Shown here: in pieces, positions 8,496 to 19,600 of the stretch
How positions within the stretch are numbered: the first letter of the stretch is position 1
Layout: the number at the start of each line of letters is the position of its first letter
From: Sebaldella sp. S0638
GTDB lineage: Bacteria; Fusobacteriota; Fusobacteriia; Fusobacteriales; Leptotrichiaceae
Length of the DNA stretch: 48,884 bases
Assembly (NCBI RefSeq): GCF_024158605.1
Contig: NZ_JAMZGM010000022.1
Location: 1-48,884, forward strand
Direction: 5' to 3'
Position numbers and translations under genes: made by a program
The notes under the pieces: generated by a model
The model's database searches: none
What the model was told of the DNA's origin: nothing
Seen by the model: only the letters and a program-made list of their open reading frames with translations

Positions 8496-10031
8496 ATGAA
8501 GACAAAAAAAATAAGCTTTTTCGAAAATTTTCTAAACTTTTTTGAAAACGTTGGTAATAAAATGCCTGATCCTGTTACATTGTCATTTATTCTTTGTATA
8601 CTAGTGATAATTATATCAAAGTTTGTGGCAACAGCAGGTATTTCGGTAATACATCCAAAGTCAGGGGAAACTCTACTTGCAGTGGATCTTTTTACCAAAA
8701 CAGGTTTCCAGACGATTTTTACCAGTATAATCTCTAATTTTCAGGGATTTCCGCCGCTTGGTGTGGTTCTGGTAACAATGTTCGGCGCTGGAGTAGCTAA
8801 AAAAACAGGCTTTATGGAAGAACTTCTGAAAGTTACCACTGTAAAAATCCCCAAACCTTTAGTCACTGGATGTATTTTATTTATAGGTATTCTGGCTAAT
8901 GCTGCGGGGGACGCAGGTTTTATTATTTTACCGCCTCTTGCTGCAATTATTTTTATAAGCCTGAAAAGACACCCTCTTGTGGGTATGCTCGCAGCCTATG
9001 CAGGGGTAGCAGCCGGCTTTGCAGCAAATATATTTATCAGTATTTCAGATGTACTGGCAGCGACTTTTACAATCCCTGCAGCGCAGATTCTTGATAAAAA
9101 TTATGCGGGAACTGTTGCAATGAATTTTTATTTTTTATTTGTATCCACTTTTGTCCTTGTAATTACCGGAGTTTTTGTTACTGAAAAAATTATCGCTCCA
9201 AGATTTGAAGGTGTGGGATATGAATATCATAATGAACAGATAAAAGATGCCCTTGATGAAAATGTAAGAAAAAAAGCTCTGAAGTATTCACTTATAAGTC
9301 TGGGAATTTTTTCTGTAATAGTCATTATTTTATGTATTGGGGATAATGCCTTTTTCAGAGATCCGCAGACAGGAAGCCTCACTTCTTCTAGTTCTGTTTT
9401 GATGAAGAGCATTGTTCTTTTAGTCACTCTTGCATTTTTTATTCCTGGAGTAGTTTATGGTGTCATAGTAAAAAAAATAAGAACAGACAAAGATCTTGTA
9501 CATCTCATGGGGCAGTCTATGTCAGACATGGGGCTTTATATTGTACTGGCTTTTGCTTCTGCACAATTTTTAGCTTTTTTCAATGAAAGCAATCTGGCAT
9601 CTATTTTCTCTATAAAAGGGGCAGAAGGACTAAAGAATCTTGGTTTATCCGGTATACCTCTTATGATTTTATTTATTCTGCTGTCTTCTGTAATTAATTT
9701 ATTTATTGGAAGTGCATCTGCTAAATGGGCAATTATGGCTCCTATTTTTGTTCCTATGTTCATGCTTTTGGGATATAATCCTGCATTAATACAAATGGCA
9801 TACAGAATAGGGGATTCAGTTACTAATCCTCTTAGTCCTTTGTTTCCTTATTTTCCTATTTTAATTGCTGTAGCAAGAAAATATGATAAGAAAGCCGGAC
9901 TTGGCACACTAATTTCCAATATGATTCCATATTCTTTATTTTTTGGTATTGTCTGGACATTATTGCTAATTTTATTTATAATATTTAATATACCGCTTGG
10001 GCCCGGAGCAGGAATTCATTACAGCTTTTAG
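8496..10031 (+). CDS. abgT: AbgT-family transporter (p-aminobenzoyl-glutamate type)
   Basis: 511 residues, matching E. coli AbgT (508). Multi-pass inner-membrane protein with about a dozen hydrophobic segments. Seen: the N-terminal PDPVTLSF, the FGAGVAKKTGF segment, the core GDAGFIILPPLAAIIF then HPLVGMLAAYAGVAAGFAANI, and SVTNPLSPLFPYFPI near the C terminus. The family imports p-aminobenzoyl-glutamate, a folate breakdown product; some members have been reported to export sulfonamides. The M20 amidohydrolase gene 78 bp downstream would release p-aminobenzoate and glutamate, supporting a salvage role. The exact substrate is inferred. Confidence 0.88.
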   Translation: MKTKKISFFENFLNFFENVGNKMPDPVTLSFILCILVIIISKFVATAGISVIHPKSGETLLAVDLFTKTGFQTIFTSIISNFQGFPPLGVVLVTMFGAGVAKKTGFMEELLKVTTVKIPKPLVTGCILFIGILANAAGDAGFIILPPLAAIIFISLKRHPLVGMLAAYAGVAAGFAANIFISISDVLAATFTIPAAQILDKNYAGTVAMNFYFLFVSTFVLVITGVFVTEKIIAPRFEGVGYEYHNEQIKDALDENVRKKALKYSLISLGIFSVIVIILCIGDNAFFRDPQTGSLTSSSSVLMKSIVLLVTLAFFIPGVVYGVIVKKIRTDKDLVHLMGQSMSDMGLYIVLAFASAQFLAFFNESNLASIFSIKGAEGLKNLGLSGIPLMILFILLSSVINLFIGSASAKWAIMAPIFVPMFMLLGYNPALIQMAYRIGDSVTNPLSPLFPYFPILIAVARKYDKKAGLGTLISNMIPYSLFFGIVWTLLLILFIIFNIPLGPGAGIHYSF

Positions 10032-10048
10032 TTCCGTGAGCCGAAGTT

Positions 10049-10073
10049 TTCCCGACAGGTCTAAAATCGGGAA
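10049..10073 (+). other. Intergenic hairpin between transporter and amidohydrolase
   Basis: TTCCCGA (10049-10055) pairs with TCGGGAA (10067-10073) around an 11-nt loop. It is followed by CATCAAAATTTTT rather than a clean T-run. It could be a weak terminator or a processing/stability element that sets different levels of the two proteins. Confidence 0.4.
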
Positions 10074-10108
10074 CATCAAAATTTTTATTTATAAGGAAAG
10101 GTGAAAAA

Positions 10109-11293
10109 ATGACAAATCGTATAAAAGAACTGGCAAAAAAATATTCTTCTGTAATTATGGGTGCAAGAGAACATTTTCATGCTAATCCCGGTATAGAATT
10201 TCAGGAATTTGAAACAACTAAAAAAATCATAGAAATCCTTGAAGAACATGGTATCGAATATCAGAAAGATATTGCTGTTACTGGTGTTTTGGCTATCGTC
10301 AGAGGAAAAAAAGAAGGAAAAACAGTTCTTCTCAGAGGGGATATGGATGCCCTTCCTATTGAAGAAGAAGCTGACGTACCTTATAAATCCAAAGTAAAAG
10401 GAGTTATGCATGCATGCGGCCACGACAGCCACGCTGCGGGTATTCTTGGTGCTGCTCTTATTCTTAATGAATTAAAGGATGAAATATCCGGAAATATCAA
10501 ATTTGCTTTTCAGCCTGCCGAAGAAAATCAAGGCGGAGCGAAGCCCATGATTGATGCGGGTATTCTTGAAAATCCCAGAGTAGATGCTGCCTTCGGTCTG
10601 CATGTCTGGGGACCGTATCCTGAAGGAAAAGCTATTACAATGAAAGGTCCTATGATGGCTGCACCTGATAATATCAGAATCAAGCTTATCGGAAAAGGTG
10701 GACATGCCTCTATGCCTAATATGCTTATCGATCCTGTGGTTATGGCTGCCGAAGTTATTCTTTCTCTGCAGACTATTGTCAGCAGAAAAGTGGATCCTCT
10801 TGAACCTGCTGTAATTTCGTGCTGTACTGTTCATGGCGGAAGTGCACAGAATTTAATCCCGAATGAAGTGGAAATAACAGGAACTGTCAGAACTCTGAAT
10901 GAAGAAGTCAGAAAAAATATGCCCAAGCTTATGGAGCAGACAATAAAAGGAATTACTGATATTTATAACGGATCATATGAATTCGACTATCATTTTGGTT
11001 TTCCCTGCCTGATCAATGATGCTGACTCTACAGATACCCTGATATCAGCTGCTGGAAAGATTCTGGGAAGTGAAAATGTGGATATTATGGCGAAGCCTGT
11101 TATGGGCGGAGAAGATTTTGCTTATTTTACACAGGAAGTCCCTTCTGCATTTATTTTTCTTGGTGTGGCAGAAGACATGGAAAATCCTCCTGTCCACCAT
11201 CATCCGATGTTTTCATTCCACAGCAGAAATACTGTTACTTCATCGGAAATACTTACACAGGTAGCATTAGATTTTCTTGAAAAATCAAAATAA
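10109..11293 (+). CDS. M20 family metal-dependent amidohydrolase
   Basis: 394 residues, the usual size of HipO/AbgA-like amidohydrolases. Cytosolic (no signal peptide). Metal-site motifs: RGDMDALPI, HACGHDSHAAGILGAA (Cys ligand), PAEENQGGAKPMI, LHVWG, and the C-terminal HHHPMF. These enzymes use a two-metal centre to cleave N-acyl amino acids or related amides. Next to an AbgT-type importer, the likeliest substrate is p-aminobenzoyl-glutamate, but hippurate- or N-acyl-amino-acid hydrolysis fits the sequence equally. The ribosome site is GGAAAGGTG. A terminator follows. Confidence 0.88.
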   Translation: MTNRIKELAKKYSSVIMGAREHFHANPGIEFQEFETTKKIIEILEEHGIEYQKDIAVTGVLAIVRGKKEGKTVLLRGDMDALPIEEEADVPYKSKVKGVMHACGHDSHAAGILGAALILNELKDEISGNIKFAFQPAEENQGGAKPMIDAGILENPRVDAAFGLHVWGPYPEGKAITMKGPMMAAPDNIRIKLIGKGGHASMPNMLIDPVVMAAEVILSLQTIVSRKVDPLEPAVISCCTVHGGSAQNLIPNEVEITGTVRTLNEEVRKNMPKLMEQTIKGITDIYNGSYEFDYHFGFPCLINDADSTDTLISAAGKILGSENVDIMAKPVMGGEDFAYFTQEVPSAFIFLGVAEDMENPPVHHHPMFSFHSRNTVTSSEILTQVALDFLEKSK

Positions 11294-11306
11294 TTCAAAA
11301 TATATT

Positions 11307-11344
11307 AAGAGATGGTTTCTTTATATGGAAGCATCTCTTTTTTA
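11307..11344 (+). terminator. Terminator after the amidohydrolase
   Basis: AAGAGATG (11307-11314) pairs with CATCTCTT (11332-11339) and is followed by a T-run. Confidence 0.75.
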
Positions 11345-11352
11345 TAAAATTC

Positions 11353-11380
11353 TTGAAAATTTCAAAACTTATGATATAAT
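11353..11380 (+). promoter_or_regulatory. Promoter for the metallophosphoesterase
   Basis: TTGAAA (11353-11358), 16 bp, then TATAAT (11375-11380) with a TGa extension just before it. The start codon is 39 bp further. Confidence 0.7.
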
Positions 11381-11419
11381 GTAGAACATGATTAAACTTA
11401 GATTGAAAGGAGGAGAGAA

Positions 11420-11953
11420 ATGATTTATTTTACCGCAGACACACATTTTTTTCATTCAAATATTATTAATTTATGTAAGAGACCATTTAAAAATGTGGAT
11501 GAAATGAATAAAGTCCTTATTAGAAACTGGAATTCCTATATTACTGATCATGATGAAATTTACATTCTCGGGGACTTTCTGTTCAAAGGGACCGGTAACC
11601 AGGCTAACGCCATTCTAAACGCCCTGAATGGAAAAAAATACCTTATAAGAGGTAATCATGATAAATTTCTTAATGATGAAAATTTTGATGTCAATGCTTT
11701 TGAATGGATAAAAGATTATTTTGTCCTGAACTATAAAAAGATGAAGTTTGTCCTTTTTCATTATCCGATTCTTGAATGGGACGGATTTTTCAAAGGATCT
11801 GTTCATCTTTACGGGCATGTTCATAATTCCGGCAAAGACCCCGGGCAGAACAAACGCCTTTCTATTCTTGGAAATAACGCATTTAATGTTGGTGTTGATG
11901 TTAATAACTTTTTTCCGGTAAGTATAGAAACCATAATAAAAAAACAGCAGTAA
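11420..11953 (+). CDS. Calcineurin-like metallophosphoesterase
   Basis: 177 residues, single domain, cytosolic. The dinuclear-metal signature runs in order: ADTHFFH near the N terminus (D-x-H), ILGDFLF (GD), IRGNHDKF (GNHD), LFHYPILEW, and YGHVHNSG (GHxH). Such small enzymes hydrolyse phosphodiesters or phosphomonoesters; many resemble phage or bacterial 'phosphoesterase' proteins of unknown substrate. It has its own promoter and a GGAGGAG ribosome site. Its stop codon lies within the long terminator hairpin. Confidence 0.85.
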   Translation: MIYFTADTHFFHSNIINLCKRPFKNVDEMNKVLIRNWNSYITDHDEIYILGDFLFKGTGNQANAILNALNGKKYLIRGNHDKFLNDENFDVNAFEWIKDYFVLNYKKMKFVLFHYPILEWDGFFKGSVHLYGHVHNSGKDPGQNKRLSILGNNAFNVGVDVNNFFPVSIETIIKKQQ

Positions 11954-11988
11954 ATAAGCTCAGTCCCTTATTTTTGCTGTTTTATTTT
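11941..11988. terminator. Long bidirectional terminator between convergent genes
   Basis: AAAACAGCA (11941-11949) pairs with TGCTGTTTT (11975-11983), and an inner AAATAAG/CTTATTT arm extends the stem. T-rich sequence follows on both strands. It ends the phosphoesterase (whose TAA is inside the stem) and the minus-strand gene at 11991. Confidence 0.8.
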
Positions 11989-11990
11989 TA

Positions 11991-12392
11991 TTAATCAGTC
12001 ATAATGTTTTCTTTTATCCATTCTATTGTTTCACGATCTTCACTTGTAGATTCTGATGTATAAATATACTCTCCTTTGACTAATCTGTCAAAATCTCCTG
12101 AAACAACAACCTTGTTATTTTTTATGCTAAACTCTAATTTGCTGCCGTCTGATACTTTGAATATATACTTATCTCCATTTTTATAAGCTGTTCCTGCTAA
12201 TTGATGTAATTTCGGCATAGAACCCAGCATCACATATTCAAAAGAAAAATCGTAAGAATTTTTGGAACTTTCTATTAATACAAGATCAATTGCCGATGTT
12301 CCGGTTCCTTTCTTATCCTCTTTTTTCTCATAATTCTTTGAAAAACTGAAAAAACTCATTAATGCTAAAAGTAATACAACTATTTTTTTCAT
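11991..12392 (-). CDS. Small secreted protein, unknown function
   Basis: 133 residues. A signal peptide of about 19 residues (MKKIVVLLLALMSFFSFS) precedes a lysine-rich start of the mature chain (NYEKKEDKKGTGT), then a mostly beta-type region with repeated charged turns and the tail EWIKENIMTD. There are no cysteines and no lipobox, so it is probably a soluble periplasmic protein. The ribosome site AAAGGAG decides the start. Not recognised as a named family. Confidence 0.7.
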   Translation of the reverse strand: MKKIVVLLLALMSFFSFSKNYEKKEDKKGTGTSAIDLVLIESSKNSYDFSFEYVMLGSMPKLHQLAGTAYKNGDKYIFKVSDGSKLEFSIKNNKVVVSGDFDRLVKGEYIYTSESTSEDRETIEWIKENIMTD

Positions 12393-12424
12393 GCTGATTA
12401 ATCTCCTTTATATTGATTTTCTAT

Positions 12425-12453
12425 ATTTTATCTTAAAGTAAATAAAAAATCAA
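12425..12453 (-). promoter_or_regulatory. Promoter for the small secreted protein
   Basis: On the minus strand TTGATT (12453-12448) and TAAAAT (12430-12425) are 17 bp apart, 33 bp before the start codon. Confidence 0.65.
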
Positions 12454-12466
12454 TAAATTAATCGTA

Positions 12467-13045
12467 TTATCTCATTTTATTTCTTTCACTTTTTAAAAAT
12501 GATTTCTGTTCAACTGTTAATACCTGATTTCTTTCCTGAACTTCTTCTTTTACTAATTTTGCTATTTCTTTTTTATGCTGCATCTCTGTTAAACCTTCTG
12601 TATTCAATGCTCTCATTTTCTGATAATATTCGTCTCTTATTGAGCTGATTTTATCTTTTTGTTCATCTGTAAGATTCAGCTTTTTTTCAAAATCAGCTTT
12701 TCTTTTCTGCATCGCTGATTCTTTTGACTCTACCATTTTTTGCTGTGCTGGTGTTAAAATCTGGTTTAATTCTGTTTTTTGTTCATCTTTGATAGATTTA
12801 AGGCTTTGCACAAATTCTTCCCTTGTTTGATCTTCATTGCTCAAAGCTTTAATTTTATCTTTTGTTTCCTCCCTAAGTGCTTTTAGCTTCGTTTTCTGAT
12901 CCTGTGTTAAATTCAAATCGTTTTTCAAAGTTTTACTTGCAGTTCGTTCTTGCTGACCTCCGTAAAAATACTGTTCTTCGCTTTGTGCGAATGCTCCCAT
13001 TGATAATAATGATATCAACGTTAATATAATTAATCCTTTTTTCAT
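12467..13045 (-). CDS. Spy/CpxP-like LTxxQ periplasmic protein
   Basis: 192 residues from the chosen ATG. A longer reading with 24 more N-terminal residues is open, but AGGAGG sits just before this ATG, and a signal peptide (MKKGLIILTLISLLSMGAFA) starts here. The mature chain is almost wholly charged helix with four LTxxQ-type motifs (LTQDQ, LTPAQ, LTDEQ, LTVEQ), two of them in full-length helical repeats (LNLTQDQKTKLKALREE and LNLTDEQKDKISSIRDE). That is the pattern of the Spy/CpxP family, ATP-independent periplasmic chaperones or envelope-stress sensors. No Cpx-type two-component genes are nearby, so regulation is unknown. Confidence 0.82.
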   Translation of the reverse strand: MKKGLIILTLISLLSMGAFAQSEEQYFYGGQQERTASKTLKNDLNLTQDQKTKLKALREETKDKIKALSNEDQTREEFVQSLKSIKDEQKTELNQILTPAQQKMVESKESAMQKRKADFEKKLNLTDEQKDKISSIRDEYYQKMRALNTEGLTEMQHKKEIAKLVKEEVQERNQVLTVEQKSFLKSERNKMR

Positions 13046-13174
13046 TCTAATGTTCCTCCTGAGTATTTTATATATAGTTAATTTTAAATTCTCTTGCTTA
13101 GTTTCCCCTTTTCTCACACTTTGAATTATATTTTATTTTTCTTTCAGTCCCTTTATTATTATTTTTATTAAACA

Positions 13175-13203
13175 TTGATTTTTTTTTCTTAATTAATTAT
13201 AAT
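13175..13203 (+). promoter_or_regulatory. Promoter for the 103-residue secreted protein
   Basis: TTGATT (13175-13180), 17 bp, TATAAT (13198-13203). It lies between two divergent genes, 47 bp before the plus-strand start. Confidence 0.75.
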
Positions 13204-13250
13204 TAACTAATGATTCCATGTTGGATCAAATTCACTAAAAGGAGAAAACT

Positions 13251-13562
13251 ATGAAAAAATTATTATTAATTTTTTTAGTACTGTTCAGTATCACAGCCTT
13301 AGCAGACTGCCGGAGTATAGCTGACAATAATATCAAGACATTTGCAGATATTATTGATCAGGATAATAATACAACATCAGTTTATAAATTTATTAAGGAA
13401 AAAAATAATCAATATCAGTATTTACTTACTGTTAAGGCTCCTGAAAAAGATCTGTTATTTTACTTCACTTCTGATTTAAATAACGGTATTTTATATTCTT
13501 CTTCATCACCTAACGGAGAACTTCAGGCTGTTATGAATGGTCTGCCTGTTTGTAAAAAATAA
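13251..13562 (+). CDS. Small secreted protein with two cysteines, unknown function
   Basis: 103 residues. The signal peptide (MKKLLLIFLVLFSITALA) probably ends at ALA, so the mature chain starts DCRSIADNN. One cysteine is near the new N terminus and the other three residues from the C terminus (PVCKK); a disulfide joining the two ends is plausible. The middle contains mixed beta strands (YQYLLTVKAP, DLLFYFTSDL). No lipobox. The AAAGGAG site supports the start. No family recognised. It is flanked by two other small exported proteins and the autotransporter. Confidence 0.7.
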   Translation: MKKLLLIFLVLFSITALADCRSIADNNIKTFADIIDQDNNTTSVYKFIKEKNNQYQYLLTVKAPEKDLLFYFTSDLNNGILYSSSSPNGELQAVMNGLPVCKK

Positions 13563-13588
13563 GCTTTTTATTAGGATATATAATAAGA

Positions 13589-13640
13589 AAAACTACACTT
13601 AAAATAACTGTATTGTTATTCATAAAGTGTAGTTTTTTAT
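13589..13640. terminator. Bidirectional terminator between secreted protein and autotransporter
   Basis: AAAACTACACTT (13589-13600) pairs perfectly with AAGTGTAGTTTT (13625-13636). An inner AATAAC/GTTATT stem (13603-13620) lengthens it. T-runs lie on the plus strand after it, with A-rich sequence on the other side. Confidence 0.85.
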
Positions 13641-13641
13641 T

Positions 13642-16600
13642 TTAAAATACTGCTTTTAATGTTAATCCTACTTTGTAGTCATCTTCATTATTATTTCCTA
13701 CTCCGTATTCCCCTGAAAGGAATATTCCGTATCTGTCTTTTGCTTCTATTCCTACTGATGCTCTTGTTCTTAATGTTCCTTTTTCATCTTCCGGTTTCGA
13801 TAATTTATGATAATTATTTTCTACTGCTGTTAATTTTGCATATTCTCTTTCGTTCAGATCAGCAAGTTCATATTCATATGCTACATCAAGAGCTCCTTTC
13901 AGCTGCCATCCTGAATTAGACAATGGTACTGCTGTTTTTAGTTCTACCCCTGCTCTTGGTTTTACACTCCATGCATCATTTCCTTCTACTTTCAGCGATT
14001 CTTCCCCGTTTTCACTAAAATCAGGTCTTGTTACATACATTGCACGCAATGCTCCATATGGTGTTATTGTTGTATTTTTTCCTGCCGAAAGTTCTTTCCC
14101 CAGAATGTTGTCACTTGTTATACTGTATGTTTCATAAGTTCCGTTCATTTCTGATCGTCCTGACGGCGAAGGCCAGTCAAGATTTCTGTCTATATTATGA
14201 AAACTTACTCTTCCTGTAAGATCATTTTTCAGATTCCATCCATTTGTCTTATATTTATTGTGAATTCCTAACTGCACAGTATCTACCCATTCTTCGCTGC
14301 TGTTTCCGTCTTTAAACTCAAATCCTGTGTGCAGATATCCCAGTGAGTAACCAAATGTATTCTTGTAAGTTCTTTCCACTTCACGAAGGGCAAGAACTCC
14401 TGTTGTTGTATAATCATAGTTTACAATACCGTCTGTATCCTCTTTTGTTCTTCCTTTTCCTGCTATTACATTTATCTTTACATTCTCTTTTGTATTGTTC
14501 TCGGAATTCTGCATTAAAGCCATTGAATTTTCAAGACTTCTTGCTATATCTTCTTCACGCTGGTTTATATTAGCATAAATATTTCCTGCGAGACCTTCCA
14601 TAACATGTCTGAAATCTTTTTCATTCTCTATAAGATCCAGCTTGTCATAAATTTTCCCTGCATCTCCTGTGGCATTATAGTAATTTTCATCAAGAGCTTT
14701 TCCGAAATCATCATACCATAACCCGTCAGTAAAATCATGATAATCTTTTTTTGACATATAGATATCTATATTCCCGTCTGAATTTACTGAAGGTGTAGCT
14801 TCCCATGTAAGTGAGTTACTTACCACCGGCAGCTTTCCGCTGGCAGATATAATATTGCTTGATATAAAAGCATTTTCCAGTTTATACACTTTAGCGTTTG
14901 TTCCCTGAGAAAAATCAGGAAGAATTTTTACTGTATCAGTTATTGTAAGTGTATCTGCCGATATACTTCCGCTGTCCATTATAAAGTCGATTCCTGCAAT
15001 TGTTGACTCCTGTAATGTACTCAAGTCAGGCTTTAAAGATATCTTCATCCCGGTATTTTCAAAGTTTCCGTTCACACGAATAATCCCGGCATTTATAAGC
15101 TCTGGTATTGCATACTCATTATCAGCTGCTGTCATTTTTGCACCATTTATGAAATTTATAGTTCCGTTATTAATTATTTTCCCATTTGGAGCTATTATTC
15201 CGACACTATCTGATCCTGATACATTTATAGTCCCCTGATTATCTATTACTGTATTTAAAGTCCCGTAAATCCCTGTTGCATTCTGACCTTCCACTGTTAT
15301 TGTTGCTAAGTTAGTTACTTTTTGAGAATTTTTCCCGGCTATTCCTATTACATCATTTCCGTATAAAGTAATATTTCCATGATTCTCTACTCCGGCTCCG
15401 CCGTCTGAAAAAATTCCTATTGCTCCGTTTTTAGGTGCCGAAGAACTTCCTGTAGTTATATTTCCATAGTTTAATGCTGTTACTGTATTATCTTTTACGT
15501 ATAATCCCACTGCATTATTTCCAATAGTTAAATTTCCGTGATTCTCTACTGTTGACAATTCTCCGTAAATACCCACTGCATATTTACTGTTTATAATATC
15601 AACATCTCCAAATGAATCATAAGCAAACGTTGTGTCTCCTACTGCTATATTTCCGGTATTTGTGATGCTTCCACCTTTATTATATATACCTATATTACTC
15701 TTTCCGGCATCTGCTGCTATATTTCCGGCATTTAATACTGCTCCGCCGTTTGTTGTATAAATTACTATATTGTTTGAACCTGTTACGCCTATACTTCCGC
15801 CCGCTGTATTTGTGATTGTTCCGGCACCATCACCGTAAACAAATACTGTATTTTCACCTAATATCTGTGCCGCTGTATTAGTAACGTCTGTTCCTGTTTC
15901 AGCTATAAATCCGTAACTTCCATTCCCTATTCCAATATTAGCAAGGTTATTCTGAATATTGGCATTATTAGTCCCATATACCCCGACTGCTGTATTTGTT
16001 CCTATATTCATAGAGCCCGTACTGCTTATTATTACATTTCCTCCGTCTGAATAAATTCCGGTACCGCTGCTGCCTATATTAAGATGTCCGCTTTCATTTA
16101 CAGTTCCGCCTTTGCTGTAGATTCCCAGCGTATTCGTCCCTGTTGTAATTGTTCCGGTATTTAAAATTGTATTTCCGGCACCTGTATTATAAATTGCCAT
16201 TCCCGGATTACTTCTGTCAGAAGAATTTCCTATTTCTATAGTCATTGTATTTTCTATATTCTGTATTCCAGAGCCTGTAGTATATATTCCTACAGAATTT
16301 TCTCCTGTCAGCTTTATTTCATCTGATGTTCTTATCAGTGTAGGAGTTCCGCCGCTATAGTCAGAAATTATCCCAACAGCTGCATTTGATGAACTAAGTA
16401 TTTTTCCTGAATTCAGTGTTCCTGTGAGTACCCCGTCTTTCAGATATATCCCTTTTGAGTTTTCTCCTACATTAATTGTTCCTTTATTTTCTACATCATT
16501 TACACTTGTACCGTATAATCCTACAGAATTTTTACCTGCGGAAATTGTCCCTTCATTTAACATTGCTGCATTATTCTTAGCATAAAGAGCGGCTGAATTA

Positions 16601-19600
16601 TCTCCTAATGATATTATTCCTTTGTTTGTAAGTTCTTTATCAGCAGTAGTACTCAAAAATGCAAAAGGCTTTCCTCCGTTATATGCTCCGTCAGCAATTC
16701 CTGCTATTGTACTGCTTTCTGTTGTAGTGATATTTGCTCCGCTGTCAAATAATATAATAGAATTTTTGCCTGTTGCCATTACACTTTTAGTATTTAATGT
16801 TCCCGAAGTATTATAGTAAAAACCGGCATTTTCTATATTTCCGCCGATATAGCTTCCTGATCCGTTTATACTAAATCCTGAAAAATTAATATAATCCGTA
16901 CTTGGCGCTGATTTTTGCATATTGAATAATACGGAATTATTACCGCTTACATTAAAAGCCCCGCTTCCTGCAAAAGAAGTTGTTCCTGCAAGATTGAATC
17001 CTACCGCATTATCTCCGGATAAATTCATAGTTATGCTGCTTAAACTGACAGAACTGTCTTCAAGATGCATTCCTATACCATTTTTCCCTACTGTTATCGC
17101 ACCGCCGCCGCTGATTGTTGTATTTTTCCCGTATACCCCTACTCCATTATCTGCTGCGCTCATATTTATATCAGAATTAGTTCCGAGTTTTATTGTGGAA
17201 TCTATTACTCCAACTGCTGTATTGTTAGCATATATTCCTATTCCTGCTGTTGTTCCGTTTGTTTTTATTTCTCCGTCGTTTTCTATTTCTATTTCCTGAT
17301 TACCGTATCCTGGTAAAGCAGCAGTAAGCAGGTTTCCACCGTATATTCCTATACCGTTATTTCCGATTTCTATTTTCCCTGTATTTTTACTAATTGTCCC
17401 GTTTGCACCATATATTCCTATTGAGCTGTCTCCTGTGGAACTTATTAATCCTGTATTACTTATATTTCCATAATCCGTTACTATCCCTATTACATTCTGA
17501 CCTTTTTGATTTATTGTTCCGTTATTTATAACAGTTACTTCGTCTCTTCCGCTTGTTCCTGTATAATTTCTCTGTCCTATTGCAGATACGTTATTTCCTG
17601 TTCCTGAAATTACTACTCCGCTATTAACAGTCGTTTTTGACGACATAAAGTCCAGTCTGTTATATGCATCGTTTACATCATCCAGATTTACATTCTGATC
17701 TACTATAAGGGCTCCTTTAAATACCGCATAAGGCTTGTATCCTGTCCCTGTAATACTTACTTTTGATGATGGAATCAGTGATTCTATTGCAGAACTTGAT
17801 GAACTGCTCAAATATATATCATTAGCCGGTGAATCAAGTATAAACAGTCTTGAATCAGAGCTTGCCATATTTAGATTAAGTTTTCCGCTTCCTGTAAATA
17901 CACTGTTTATAAAATTAGTAATCTGAGTAAGGTCATCTTTCAGATAAAAGGCTGTTCCTCCTGCATTTATTGTTGCATTTACTGTCCCTGTTATATTTAT
18001 GTGACCTGTAGATGTTGTTGCAGAAGAATTCTTATATGTATAAAACAAAAGACCTTTATCATTTGCTTCCAATGATGCTCCGCTAATATTTATTGTTGCG
18101 TTATCACCTGCAAAAAAACCTATTCCGTTATTTGATACCTTTACCGTTCCGCCGTTTATATTTGTCTTATTATTATTGTCAGCCCCGTAAATTCCCACTG
18201 ACTGATCTCCTGATGCATCTATTGTTCCGGCTGTCATGGTAAATTCTCCCATGTTCGCTATACCTACTGATTTTGTTCCCAGTACTGTTATTATCCCGCT
18301 GTTAAATCCCGCAGCTCCTGAAAGTATTGCCATTCCCTGAGATTCATCTGAGTTTATTATTATTTCTCCTACAGCACTATTCGTTGCTTCTCCGCCATTT
18401 GCAGAAAGAAGTACCGTGGTTTTATAAAGACCTGCGCCTATATCTATTTTTGCTTTATTTTCTACTTTTGCAGTATATAGAGGGTCTGATGAATTTGCTG
18501 TTGCCGAATTATTGGCAAGCATTACTATATTATCTGATTTTCCTGCTGAAAGTACCGTAGTTAAAGTAAGATCTTTTTCCAGCACTAACTTTGATCTGTC
18601 ACTTCTTATAAGTACTGATTTTGATGCTTCTGTACCAAAATTCAGACTTTCTACATTTATATTTTTTAATACTATATCCCCGAATGGAGTTCCTGTAGAA
18701 TCATCTTTTTCCACATAATTAGCATTTCTTAGTATTCCTATTCCTTCAGTCCCGTTTACTGTTATATTCAGATTTCTTATATTACCTATAAGATCTGTTG
18801 AATCTGAAGCTGACAGCCCTTGAACAGCAGCTACCTGTGTAGAACCTGTTATTTTCTTTGACAGAGAAATTCCTACGTTTTGTGTTCCGCCTACAGTTAC
18901 CATTCCTCCTGAACCGTCTACAATTGTCTCTTTAAAGTAATTTTGTTCTTTTCCGTTACTGCTGTATGTTACTGTTCCTAACTGGCTTGTTCTTGAATAA
19001 GCCCCTCCGAGATTTCCATAATCAAAAATATTCGGAATTCTTATACCATAGTTTGAACTGCCGTTTATCTCTATATTTCCCGGCTTTACATATATTGTCA
19101 TTGGATTAGATCCATCTGATGACGGAACCGTATATTTTGCAAAATCTATTCCTATACTTTCCTGACTGTTTATTACTATTTTTCCTCTGTTTTCAGCTGT
19201 GGCGTATATAGGCAGATTTTCCATTGGTCTGCATACTCCTGAAGCACATGTTGTATCTATAGGTATTTTAGTATAATCATCTCTATAGTATGGACTTTCT
19301 ATCATTAATGTCATACCAAAAAGATTTTTACCGCTTTCTAAAGTAAGAGTGGCTCCGGGATCTATAATTGCCTTTGCACTCAAAGCATCATACGCCTGAT
19401 ATTCTATTCCTACTGTCATGTGACCGTCGCTTCTTCCATGTATAACAGCATCTCCTGCGAGATGGAATTCCGTATTCAGATGTCTTGCTCCATAAGCATG
19501 GTTTACACTGACGAATCTTGCAGTATTTACACTTCCTGTTGTCTGGTCTCTGTACACCCAGTTTCCGCTGAGTGTCGATGATCCTGCAAGAACATTTAAA

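Noticed and set aside
16922-17299. Long plus-strand reading frames opposite the autotransporter (also near 13659, 14343, 19691)
   Set aside because: They are antisense shadows of the biased repeat codons, without ribosome sites or recognisable domains.
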